A stretch of 64,000 nucleotides of DNA from Mesotaenium endlicherianum (Eukaryota > Streptophyta > Zygnematophyceae > Zygnematales > Mesotaeniaceae). The stretch is from the NCBI GenBank assembly GCA_009602735.1, contig WELA01007159.1, positions 216,971-280,970 of the forward strand. The letters run 5' to 3'. Below are positions 1 through 9,467 of this stretch, in pieces. The translations under genes were made by a program, and so were the position numbers. Every line of letters begins with the position of its first letter. Positions within the stretch are counted from its first letter, which is position 1. The notes below the pieces were generated by a model, which saw only the letters and a list, made by a program, of their open reading frames with translations, was not told the DNA's origin and searched no databases.

Positions 1-714
1 TTGGAACTCGAGTGCATCCATGATACCATGTTCTTGCACTTCCAGCTTTATGATCCTAACCTTGCCAAGTGTTACGCACACTTATCTCGATTACGGAAAA
101 TGCAAAAGTGTCTTGCACCAATTTCTATTGCTGCATTTACACATATTCGCGCGTACTCTGACCCGATTACTCGGTTTCGCGCAAGGACAGCAATGCAAGA
201 TGGGATTTTGGTAAAGGACCTCCACATTTCCCACATTCCTCTCACAGCGAGGACGTTGCTGGTGATGCATAATGCTTCTTTGGGGTTAAGTATGACGTTT
301 GACGCAAAAGTTTCAGGCCGTTCATGCTTTACAGTCATTGATTCAGGCGCATCGGTAAGCTTCATTAATGCACGTTTTGCACAAGGGATGAAGTTGCTTC
401 CAATACTCAAGGACAAGACACTTCGCCTTGGCGATGGCTCGTTAGCTTGTATTCTTGGAACGATTAAGTTACAACTAAAAGTGCCGTCATACATCGGCCA
501 CGTACAATTCTACGTCACTGAATTGCCGCATGGAATCGACGCAATTTTGGGTAATGATTGGCTTACGCAAACAAGTGCATTGCTTGACTTCGGTCAAAAG
601 ACATGCATTGTACGCAAGGGGACCAAGAAGATTGCTCTTCAGTCCATTAAGCCCAATATGGCCTTGAATAGAACAAGAAAGTTAATACTTTTGGAAGTCA
701 ATGTTTCCAAGTGA
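1..714 (+). pseudogene. E0 retropepsin-type aspartic protease region
   Basis: This open frame runs in from the left edge, so the TTG at position 1 is not a real start. The catalytic triad DSGAS lies at codons 114-118 (bases 340-354) in the context VIDSGASVSFINARF. It is followed by the flap region and the conserved ILGNDWL near codons 181-187 (about 541-561), as expected for a Ty3/gypsy protease. The protease cleaves the Gag-Pol polyprotein in the virus-like particle. The frame ends at 714 with TGA, while the RT continues in another frame from about 701, so a frameshift has separated protease and RT. The catalytic residues look intact, but the polyprotein is not. Confidence 0.8.
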
Positions 715-1723
715 AATACCAACCGGGCTTCCGCCTGACGCGGGTATTGGACACACAATCCCTCTCATTCCCGATTCTCTACCGACTTGGCGACCAATTT
801 ATCGCCTACGCCCGTTGGAGATGAACAAATTGAAGGACCAAATTAACGACTTGCTAGCGAAAGGATGGATTGAGCCGAGCTCTTCTCCATTTGGCGCCCC
901 CATCCTATTTGTTCAAAAAAAAGATAAGACGCTTAGAATGTGCATTGGTTATTGTGCGTTGAACAACATAACGGTCAAGAACCGCTATTCGTTGCCTTGC
1001 ATTGATGATTTGTTTGACTCGTTGCAGGGGGCATTTGTGTTCTCCTCGCTTGATTTAGCCCAAGGCTATCATCAAATTCAAATCACACCAGAGGATGTCC
1101 CCAAAACAACGTTTCGTATGCCTATTGGGCACTTTCAATACAAAGTCCGAAGTTTTGGACTTACCAATGCACCAGCGACGTTCCAAAGTACGATGACCGA
1201 TTTGTTTAGACCTTACTTGGGGAAATTTTTCCAGGTTTACCTCGACAATATCCTCGTCTATTCAAAGAACGGGGACGAGCATTACAAGCACCTTGAATTG
1301 GTGTTGCACATCCTTCGTGAGCAACAGCTGTACGCTAAGCTCAAGAAATGTTCCTTCCTAAAGGATGAACTTTTGTACCCGGGACATATCGTGGGATCAA
1401 AAGGGGTGCGCCTTGACCCAGCCAAGATTGCGTGCGTCGCTAACTGGCCTACCCCAAAAGATGTACATACTGTACGTTCATTCCTTGGGTTTGCTAACTA
1501 CTTTTGTAAGTTTATGCAAGGTTATTCAGTGATGGCCGCGCCACTCACTGCTCTGACGAGGAAAGATAAGCCGTTCATTTGGGATGAGAATACGCAACAT
1601 GCGTTTGAGCGCATTAAGTATGCACTCACTAATGCGCCACTTCTTTCATTAGCCAATCCCGACTTGCCTTATGAGGTAGTCGCCGATGCGTCTGGTGTTG
1701 GAATAGGTGCTCTACTCCTGTAG
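701..1723 (+). pseudogene. E0 reverse transcriptase, active site YLDN
   Basis: This is a Ty3/gypsy RT. The fingers carry the sequence SPFGAPILFVQKKD and the palm has DLAQGYHQI followed by [11 protein letters not shown]. The catalytic box reads YLDN at 1238-1249 instead of YxDD: the codon at 1247-1249 is AAT (Asn) where family members have Asp. The thumb and connection follow (GHIVGSKGVRLDP, then SFLGFANY). The frame stops at a TAG at 1721-1723, just inside the RNase H start, where relatives have Gln. With Asn in place of the second catalytic Asp, the enzyme is not expected to polymerise. The GAC/GAT to AAT change is a G-to-A transition. Confidence 0.85.
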
Positions 1724-2017
1724 GCAGGCAAACCTATCAATTTTGAGAATTGTAAGCTGGCACCTGCCGAATAACATTTCTCAACGATAGAGCAGGAGCT
1801 CTTGGCAATCATATACGCTTTGAAAACTTGGCGATGTTATTTGGAAGGCTGCAAGGGTTTTACAGTGGTTACGGACCACTGCCCAAATACCTTCTTTCAA
1901 ATTTAGCCAACGCTATCGAGGCGCCAGACGAGAAGGTCTGAGTTCTTGCAAAAATTCCACTTTAACTGGGCGTATCGCCCTGGTCGTAACAATGTTGCTG
2001 ACCCTCTAAGTTGAATA
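1724..2017 (+). pseudogene. E0 RNase H remnant
   Basis: In the same frame as the RT, after the TAG at 1721, the translation keeps RNase H landmarks: EQELLAIIYALKTWRCYLEG (about 1790-1850), TDHCPN (about 1871), LSRRQ (about 1913) and the end motif YRPGRNNVADPLS (about 1973-2011). Stops occur at TAA 1772-1774, TAG 1904-1906 and TGA 2012-2014. Each is explained by a single C-to-T change from a Gln or Arg codon common at that place in relatives. RNase H would degrade the RNA strand during reverse transcription; this copy is inactive. Confidence 0.75.
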
Positions 2018-2381
2018 CCCCATCACCTCTTGATGTTGGGGACTGTTGCTAGTTTGCAAGAACAAAATGGTCAGGCTTCGAGGGCGGCCACCCTTGATTC
2101 TTCTATACCCCCCCAGACGACTGGCGTTGCCCGGCCTGGTGACGCGGGCCAACCCGCTTTGGATAGCATGCATAACTTGCAAGTACTTGACCTGCATCAA
2201 CTATTTCGCGAGTGCTATCTCAAAGATCCGTTTTTCCTAGGTCTCCAGGGTACTGGCTTGAACGGTGTAGCCGTAACGATGGACAGTATGGATAAAAGGA
2301 AAGAACACTCAATCTATTCGTTTGAGGACGGTTTTGGTGGCACAATGGGCGCATTGCTGTCCCAAAAGGCCGAGTAAGACA

Positions 2382-3382
2382 TGTGCTACTACGAGAAGCG
2401 CATGACTCTCCTTACTCAGGTCACCATGGAATTACCAAAACCACACACGCTTTGCGCCGAGGGTACAATTGACCGTCCCTTAAGGTTGATGTTGCCGAGT
2501 ACATCGTCAACTGCGCAACATGTCAGAGGAATAAGCCGAGCAATACATTGCCTGCTGGGAAATTGCAACCATTGGAACTTGCATGTGCTCCTTGGGAAAG
2601 CATAAGCCTCGACTTTGTTGTGAAATTGCCTACCACCGATAGAGGACACAATGGGGTGTAAACGATTGTGGATTGTTTCACTAAGATGGTGCACTTTGTG
2701 GCCACTAAACCATCGCTTGATGCCGTTGACCGCGCGCCTCTTTGTCAATCATGTGTTCAAGTTGCATGGCATGCCGAAAGAGATCATAAGTGATCGTGAT
2801 AGTAGATTTACAAGCCACTTCTGGCAGGAAATTTGCTCGCATTTCGGCACGAAACTTAAGATGTTCACTAGCTTCCACCCTCAGACCGATGGTCAGACAG
2901 AACAAATGAACCGCGTTTTGCAACAGTTCCTTAGGCATTATGTGAATCCTCGCCAAGACAACTGGGACACCCTTCTTTTAGTTGCTGAGTTCGCTATAAA
3001 TAATGCTTATTAGGAAAGTGTTAAGGAAACTTCATTTTTCCTTAAGTATGGGCGACATTTGCACACTCCTCTCACACGCGTCGTTTACGCTGAGGCGGGG
3101 TTGTAAATTATGAGAGTGCCAAGTGCACGCCTATTTGTCCACTCTCTTCAAGAGGTGCACAAAAACGCGAAGCTGGCTTTAGCAGCTGCTCGAGATTGCC
3201 AAAAAACGTTTGCTGACACGCACAGGACTGAGTTAAGTTTTCAAGTTGGCAATAAAGCACTTTTGCAAACTAAAAACCTCCAACTCAAGCACTTAAGAAA
3301 GCGCAAGCTTCTGCCTCGCTGGGTTGGCCTTTTATTGTTATCGCAAGGTTGGACCTGTTGCATACCGACTGGATTTGCCTAA
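2382..3382 (+). pseudogene. E0 integrase, fragmented
   Basis: The zinc-binding HHCC region is readable at about 2382-2560 (REAHDSPYSGHHGITKT, then NCATCQRNKP). It is interrupted by TGA at 2470-2472, where relatives have Trp. The catalytic core follows across frameshifts: SLDF for the first Asp (near 2609), SDRDSRF for the second (near 2788) and TDGQTEQMNR for the Glu (near 2887). Further stops are TAA 2659-2661 and TAG 3011-3013, the latter in NNAY-stop-ESV where Gln is usual. A C-terminal piece at 3110-3382 continues in a new frame. The integrase would join cDNA ends to host DNA; this copy cannot be translated as a whole. Confidence 0.8.
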
Positions 3383-3470
3383 ATCCATGGGGCGAACGCA
3401 TCTTGTGTTGCATGTCAGTGTACTTAAGCTGTTTAGGTCCGATGGCCGCTATCAGCCATAAGCACCCGAA

Positions 3471-3752
3471 TTGGAACTCGCCGATGATGATAAGGCCTGG
3501 GATGTAGAGGAGGTCTTAGGACACCGCTACACTCGTGATAAGCCTCCACGCGTGGAGCTAAAGTGGCTTGATTACGATTCCAGTTGGAACTCGTACGAAC
3601 CTCAGGACGAAATCCTACTTAATTTTAACGACCTGGTTCAACAATATTGGTTGCGATGGGCTACCGCTCAACAGCTCTGTACCACGGCAAGTGTGCTACC
3701 CGGAGCAATTCGTAAGCCAAGGAACAAACGCAAAAGAGACGCGGCCAACTAA
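3471..3752 (+). pseudogene. E0 chromodomain at the integrase C terminus
   Basis: The translation gives a chromodomain-like block, WDVEEVLGHRYTRD then VELKWLDYDSSWNSYEP. This matches the chromodomain core in which the strand after the first motif is followed by a Trp and an acidic or Pro-containing turn. Chromodomains at the end of chromovirus integrases bind methylated histone tails and direct insertion to heterochromatin. The block is open to the stop at 3750-3752 but is out of frame with the integrase fragments upstream, so it is part of a broken polyprotein rather than a gene of its own. Confidence 0.7.
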
Positions 3753-3880
3753 CCGCTCTTTTCCGTCATTGTGATGATGCATAGTCCAATCGCTCACCAG
3801 TGTGTTCCGCTAATCAAGGCTAGTATTGACACATTTAAGACTTAAAAGATGTGCGCTTCACGGGGACGTTAAGTTCTTTT

Positions 3881-3893
3881 AAGGGGGGAGGAA
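3881..3893 (+). other. E0 polypurine tract
   Basis: A purine run (AAGGGGGGAGGAA) lies immediately before the TG that opens the 3' LTR at 3894. Plus-strand DNA synthesis of LTR elements is primed here. Confidence 0.75.
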
Positions 3894-4730
3894 TGTAACA
3901 ATTTGAGCTTTTTAGGCGTACTTGGGACGTATTCCCGATAACCTAAAATATGTTATACTATTTATCATATGTTATTTGATAAATGATTTTATCACATTGA
4001 ATTATATGCCACACGCGTGTGCTGATTAATTCCCGGTCCATTGGCGAAACGACCAAAATACTCTTGCAGAAAGCGTCGTAACGTAATTTAACTACTTCGC
4101 AAAAGTACGATATAATTATTCATAAAGTTTCCTTGATTAATTATGAGATGATAACTTAATTAGTCATTGTTTGATTAAGTTATTTTCATTGTCATTATCT
4201 CGGATAATGCACAATCACTGATTTCGGATTTACGACCAGTCGTTAATACGAACAAACAGTCGTAAAAGTCAAACGACACATAATATGCAAAGCGACTTTG
4301 CATCCGAGCAGATTCGAACTCGCAACTTGTCGTTTGAAACGTTCACACCTAACCGATTGGCCAAAGTAGCTTTTTAAACTACCGGTTCATGACGAAAGGA
4401 TCTGTACGCAACTGCGCAAGCAGTCGCGACTTTTTGGAAAGTCGGGAGAATGCAAAAACGCCCGTCTGGCGCGAAACGGTTTTTCGGAAATCGTCGAAAA
4501 GTCTCCAAACGGCCAAACGGCGCGATTGGAGCATTCAGCCGAAAGGGGTCGTACCCTTTCGCCTGATTTTTGTTGACATGAACCAGTGCCCTAGGTGGTG
4601 ACTCAAAGCACTCCAGTGCCTCACGTTGTGCAGGTATAAATACCCGTAGAGACATTGTGAGTGCAACTCTCACAAGCACATATTCTACGTTAGTTTTCAA
4701 ATTCAATTTCTTGAGGATTTGTCAATTTGC
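3894..4730 (+). repeat. E0 3' LTR (right end approximate)
   Basis: This begins with TGTAAC right after the polypurine tract. A TATAAA box at 4635-4640 is followed by short-leader-like sequence, which fits a U3-R boundary. The 5' partner is outside the window, so the end is an estimate; TG/CA rules would allow an end near 4724. Bases 4731-4810 are AT-rich and unassigned. Confidence 0.6.
4308..4372 (-). other. tRNA-like relic inside the E0 LTR
   Basis: Read on the minus strand, this segment has a D-arm/A-box-like block (TGGCCAATCGGTTAG) and, about 35 bases on, a T-arm/B-box-like block (GAGTTCGAATC), spaced as in a tRNA. The anticodon arm and acceptor stem do not pair well by eye, so it is not a functional tRNA. 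It could be a tRNA-derived SINE fragment or chance. Confidence 0.3.
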
Positions 4731-4815
4731 ACATGAATATAGATTTTTTTTCTAATTCTTTTAAACATTCCTTGAATACTGAGGAAAATATCGTCTCAAA
4801 AAGCAAAAACGTTAC

Positions 4816-5825
4816 ACCACAACTTGCAAGACTCATCTTTGACAACATCTTCCGACTACATGGACTACCATCAAGAATTGTGTCGGATAGAGATCCAAGA
4901 TCCACAAGCCATTTCTGGAAAAATCTCTTTAAAAATTTGGGTTCATCGCCGGATATGTCCACTGACTACCACCTGCAATCAAATGGGCAAACCGAGCGTA
5001 TGAATCGTACTCTAAAGACCACTCTAAAGGCCTACATGTCTACTTTGGAGCAAGATTTGGACATGTACTTGACCCCCCTTGGAGTTTGCCTACAACAACA
5101 CGACGCACGCCTCTACCCAAGAGTCCCCATTCTTCCTTAACTATAGCTTCTATCTAACCACGCCGATGAGCTTCACCGCTGGCTATGATGAAGTACCTGC
5201 AGCAACAGATTTTATGGAGACATTAGAAGCAGCCCTTACAGCAGCAAAGAAAGCTCTACAACAGGCGCAAGATGCTCAAGCAAGAGTCGCAAACAGGTCC
5301 AGAAGAGTGGGTGACAACGTGTTACTATCATCCAAGATTACTTCTCTCAACAACAGGCCTGCCGGCAGCAAGTTCTCTCCCAAGTATTTGGGACCCTTCA
5401 AGATTATCCAGCAAGTCAACCCCGTTGCTTTCAAGCTAGAACTTCCCCAGACTATGCACATCGACCCCGTATTCCACGATTCCCTCTTCAAGCCATATGT
5501 GCAACCCAACAACAAGTTCCTAGGTCGAGTGACAACCCCACCAGCCCCAACAATAGTGGATGATCATTTGGAGTACGAGGTGGAAGACATAGTTGCTATG
5601 AGACATTTCAGGATACAACAGCAATACTTGATCAAGTGGAAAGGATATCCAGATTTGGGGAATAGTTGGGTGGCGGTGCACTACCTTGACAAAGTTCAGA
5701 GAAAGCTGAAACGCTTCCATACCGCCAACCCCCGTCTTGGACCAGCCCCAAGTCTCTCTACCAAAAGCCCCAAGACTTCAGGGAGGCAGCCTGCCACCAT
5801 CAAGAAGCAGCAGAATACCCCTTAG
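4816..5825 (+). pseudogene. B2 integrase C-terminal half plus chromodomain
   Basis: From 4816 the frame reads the distal integrase core (SDRDPRSTSHFWKNLF, then NGQTERMNRTLK with the catalytic Glu). It breaks near 5080 and resumes in the frame ending at 5825. That second frame holds the GPF/Y-like module (SPKYLGPFKII) and a chromodomain (YEVEDIVAMRHF, then YLIKWKGYPDLGNSWV). The last 40 or so residues are basic and Pro/Ser-rich. The piece lacks the zinc finger and first catalytic Asp and has no start signal of its own, so it is a remnant. Confidence 0.8.
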
Positions 5826-6631
5826 AGGCAGCCTGCAAGAACCAAAAAGAGGAAAAAATGACATTAGACACTTTTCTCTTCTCGCAGTTTCTGGACTAAA
5901 AACTAGAATTGCTACTGTTGACAGGTCTCGACATATTAAAATTTTTAACTTTACTTGGCTGTAGTCCATAAGTACACGGGCATTAAGAATTCAAGTTTGC
6001 TCAATTTGGAGCACTGGTAAGCAAGATATGATGCTCTGAGTAGAAGGGGGTCTTGCTGCTGGCATTGTTAGGGCAGAATATGCCTTCTGACATTGTGCCC
6101 TCCCCTGAACTTGGAATGCTCTGAAAATGAAGACTATGATAGAAGCCCTTACTGCGATCATTTAGAGACTAAGTTTTTTGAATTTAAAAAAGCATAAAAG
6201 GACTTATGATTTTCAGGAGTTTCTGCATAGATTTTGGAGGAGTGCCTACTCTCTCAGCTCTCCACGACACTCCAGAAGTTAGAATGCTCTCAAATTCAAT
6301 GACCTGGTAGAGTTCTTTGACGCGCTCAGTTTGGCATTCAAATTTTTAGATTTACAACAAATATGTGGACGCTATGAGTTTTTGAATTTGTGGCAGATTC
6401 TGGGCCAACTTGTACAATTTTCTTTATCATCAAGGAGTAGGCTAGCCAATAAGGTCACACCACCCACGACCTTGCCTAATCCACCTTACATGTGGAGCAC
6501 CTGACTTGGCGCCTTTGACTAATTCTCTTCACATGTGTGATATCTGACTTGAAGCTGTTGACTAGTCTGCTCCCCATGTGTAAGACCCGACTTGACGCGT
6601 CGAGACGTCGCTTTTTGTGTTGGGGGGGTGA
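5826..6631 (+). other. B2 3' untranslated spacer and polypurine tract
   Basis: This non-coding stretch between the chromodomain stop and the 3' LTR is paralogous to 28652-29468 of element B. It ends in a G run (about 6621-6628) followed by TGA and the LTR start. No gene is seen. Confidence 0.7.
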
Positions 6632-7127
6632 TGTAGTGATTTGAGTTATAATATAAATTTGCATATATTTTACTGCTTTTGAATATATTTGTAGTATTGT
6701 GTGGAGTTAAGAGTTAAGTGTAAATAGATACTCTAGTGACTTGGTTCATGTCCTTTGAACCTTCAAAGGCATTTTCGAAGTTAGAGGAAGGACCTAGAAA
6801 AACTTTATTTGGCAAAAGTCAGATGTGCCATTTTTAGGTCAAAAGGACATGTGTACATTATTCTAAAAAGAAGTGGCAAGTTTTGGGATGTGTTGGGTGC
6901 CAACACATCAACATGCACCTTCCTAGAAATTACTTATGTATTAAATATACAAACAAGAGCTAGAATATAGAAAGACATTCCAGAATCACTCTTGTACGTG
7001 CCAAATTATATAACTTTCAAGAAGTCATCTCTCTGCTAAGAAGCTACCACTTGTGTTCAAAGATCCTAACCTTGGAGAGATATAGTATTCTTTTTAACTA
7101 AGTACTCTATCAATCTGTTTCACTACA
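6632..7127 (+). repeat. B2 3' LTR (496 bp)
   Basis: It starts TGTAGTGATTTGAG and ends CTGTTTCACTACA, the same termini as the 503- and 502-bp LTRs of element B, with scattered differences. It retains the U3 and short-leader landmarks. Bases 7133-7202 between this LTR and element A are unassigned and include a run of C. Confidence 0.85.
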
Positions 7128-7202
7128 GTTACGTTTGCACAATCTTGTTTGTGCCGACCCCCCCCCTTTATGCCCTCATCCTAGCTAGTAGCCCTAGCCC
7201 CA

Positions 7203-7929
7203 TGATAAGGTTATAGATTTATAAAGAGCATTTTTGAGTTTCATGAACGTATGTTTTGATTGTATAGTAGTGTAGAGTGCATTTTTGTGGTCATTTTGAT
7301 ATAAAGTTCATCAAATTTGGTCAAGTATTGAGAGAGATGGAATTCCAAAGTTTAATTAGTTTTGAGGGTCGGTTGACGACTGTCCTTAATTCGCGGTGAG
7401 TTCGACCGTCGGATTGACCGACAACGTCGAGCGATCTGGCCCGTTAGAGTGAATTTGAACCTTCACGTAAGTTCGGCTGACGCGGAGTGCCGACTAGGTC
7501 GACTTACGTAGAAGTTTCGGTTTAGCCTAGCGCGTCTAAGATAGAACATTCTAGTAATGTCGATGCATGTATGTGGACGTCAATTTGGCCCAACACGTCA
7601 GATTAGACTGATCTGGCTCACTCACGAATATCCTGGAAGGGACGATTTGACGAACACTTCCTCCTAGGGAAGAGCAATTAGGCAGAAAATTATAAATAGG
7701 CATAACTGCTTTGTTTCTTATCAATTTTCACTTTTGTAAATTTCTATGGGTTTGTAATGACAAGGCCTTCCATCCTAAATCATTTGTGAGCAGTTTCTTG
7801 CTACTCAAAATGTTGAGTATTTTTCCTAAGCTTTCGTAGTGATATGCCGCTGCACTCTTTAGTATGATTGCAACTAGTTTCTTTCCTCGTGAGTTACTTT
7901 GCTTCCACAAGGGCACTCTGCCCCTTTCA
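7203..7929 (+). repeat. Element A 5' LTR (727 bp)
   Basis: It starts TGATAAGGTTATAG and ends CCCCTTTCA, matching 11763-12478. A TATAAATA box is present at 7691-7698, and transcription would start roughly 30 bases later. The LTR is followed two bases later by a tRNA primer site. Confidence 0.85.
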
Positions 7930-7931
7930 TC

Positions 7932-7943
7932 TGGTATCGAAGC
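7932..7943 (+). other. Element A primer-binding site (initiator Met tRNA type)
   Basis: TGGTATCGAAGC lies 2 bp after the 5' LTR end. It is the usual plant-type site complementary to the 3' end of initiator tRNA-Met, with one deviation from the copy in element B (TGGTATCGGAGC). Confidence 0.8.
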
Positions 7944-7966
7944 TGGGCTAGTGTGCATATTATATT

Positions 7967-8999
7967 ATGGAGTCGCAGTTGGCAACTGGAGGAGGCGAAC
8001 ATGTCGAGCATGTTGAGCGCGCGGGGCAGCAGGCAGCACCAACAATGACTAGAGAGCAACAGGAGATGCAGGCAATGCTAAGGCAAATGGCAAATGCAAT
8101 TGGAGGAGAAGTCTACGCCCAATTTCAACAAAATATGCTCGCGGAGGTGGAGAGAATGGTGCAAGTTGTTGTTGGGAATGCCGCTTCGACGAGTTCAGCA
8201 CCTACACTTGTTGTGCCACCAATTCATATTAACCCAGTGGTGCAACCAATTATTCCACCCGCATCAAGAGTGCGTGCGCCTAAGCCTGAAGTTTATACTG
8301 GAGAGCGTGGATCGCCGCCTGTTCATCAATGGATTTTTGGAATGAAGAAGCTTATGGAGTATTCTGCGCTCACGCGTGACAGGCAAGTCGCCTTTGTCAT
8401 AACTTTGCTGCAGAAGAGTGCTGGAGCTTGGTATGAACAAGAAGAGCAGCTGTCTGGAGTTCCTGCTACTGTTGATCAACTATTTGGAGGCTTGAAGAGG
8501 CAATTTCAACCTATTGCACCCGAGGCTACCGCTCGAGATCTATTGGTGCGCCTTCGTCAACGAGGAAGCGTTCAAGAGTATGTTTCGCGCTTCAACGAGC
8601 TGGTGCTTCAATGTCCATCCATCCACAAGTCGGAGATGATGGACGAGTTCAAGAGGGGACTCAAGCCAACTGTAGCCAAAGAAGTGGCGCTCAAGGACCC
8701 TAACCAGTCTTGGAGAAATGATGGCATTGGCAACAAGGGTCGACGCTGTGGAGTATAGTCAGAGGCAGTGGGGCAGCCACAACTTTGGAGGCTACCGACA
8801 CTTTGGATCTCAAGCGCCAAGCATGAGCGGACAAGGTCCAGTACCTACGAAATCTGGACTTGTGCAGTACCAGCTCAGGCAGCAGAACTTCAAGCCGAGA
8901 GGACCCTGCTATAATTGCGGCAAGCTTGGACATTTGGCTCGAGACTGTCATTTGAAGGCGAAGCAATCTCAACAGCAGGAAAAAGGAGGACGCCAGTAA
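7967..8999 (+). pseudogene. Element A Gag (capsid and zinc knuckle), frameshifted
   Basis: The ATG at 7967 follows the primer site by about 25 bases. A Gln-rich N terminus leads into a retrotransposon Gag domain (PKPEVYTGERGSPPVHQWIF, then WYEQEEQL and a matrix/capsid-like helical region up to about 8710). A frameshift near 8710-8720 moves the reading to the frame ending at 8999. This frame carries the CCHC zinc knuckle CYNCGKLGHLARDC (about 8908-8949), which binds RNA. The stop at 8758 would truncate Gag before the knuckle. Gag forms the virus-like particle. Confidence 0.85.
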
Positions 9000-9467
9000 G
9001 TCGTTCTGGGGTGTCTACTGGCGTGAAGACGAGACCTCACAAGAAGGTCATCCCCAGGAGCTTGCCGAGAAGCGAAAGACGAGATGTTGACAAGCCTATC
9101 ATCGTGGAAGGAGTGGTCGACGGCAACAAGGCGAAGTGTATGGTCGAAAGTGGCGCAAGTGCCAATTTTGTGCCCAAGAAGTTGGTGAAAGAGTGGCGAG
9201 TGGCAAATCCCTGTGCAGAAGAATTATGAGCCTAAGGAGGCAATTTTGGCAAATGGGCAGAGACTCAAGTGTAGTGCACCTACAGATGCTATTCACGTGG
9301 AAGTAGCGGGGCACCAGAGTACTAAAGTTATGGAGCAGGCAGAGTTAGGCCACCATGAGGTGATATTGGGCCGACCATGGCCGAGGAAAGCCAACCCTCA
9401 AGTGCACTGGAGCATAGGAGAATTGACAGTCCAAGGACGTGATGGTCGAATGGAGACAGTAAAGTAG
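9000..9467 (+). pseudogene. Element A protease with VESGAS active site
   Basis: The translation has the protease landmark in the form VESGASANFV. The catalytic Asp is replaced by Glu (GAA at 9146-9148). A frameshift near 9205-9215 leads to the rest of the domain, which contains the second conserved loop VILGRPW (about 9361). The frame ends with TAG at 9465-9467. A Glu in place of the Asp would be expected to abolish retropepsin activity. Confidence 0.8.

Larger units (their letters stand above)
1..4730 (+). mobile_element. E0: decayed Ty3/gypsy chromodomain LTR retrotransposon (5' part outside window)
   Basis: The order protease, RT, RNase H, integrase, chromodomain, polypurine tract, LTR is the standard chromovirus layout. 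Gag and the 5' LTR would lie left of the window. The element is dead: protease and RT are in different frames, the integrase is broken by frameshifts, and in-frame stops occur at 1721, 1772, 1904, 2012, 2470, 2659 and 3011. The second Asp of the RT active site is replaced by Asn. The right end of the LTR cannot be fixed because the matching 5' LTR is not in view; about 4730 is an estimate from the end of LTR-like sequence before the next element. Confidence 0.85.
4816..7127 (+). mobile_element. B2: 5'-truncated copy of the element B family
   Basis: This matches element B (23195-29970) from the middle of the integrase core to the end of the 3' LTR; Gag, protease and RT are absent. The left junction is at 4811-4815 (GTTAC) and the right end of the LTR is followed by the same five bases at 7128-7132. 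This looks like a 5-bp target duplication around a truncated copy. Coding parts carry a frameshift near 5080. Bases 5826-6631 are the family's 3' untranslated spacer, ending in a G-rich polypurine tract just before the LTR. Confidence 0.8.

Noticed and set aside
4308-4372. A functional tRNA gene
   Set aside because: A- and B-box-like strings are present, but the anticodon arm and acceptor stem do not pair.
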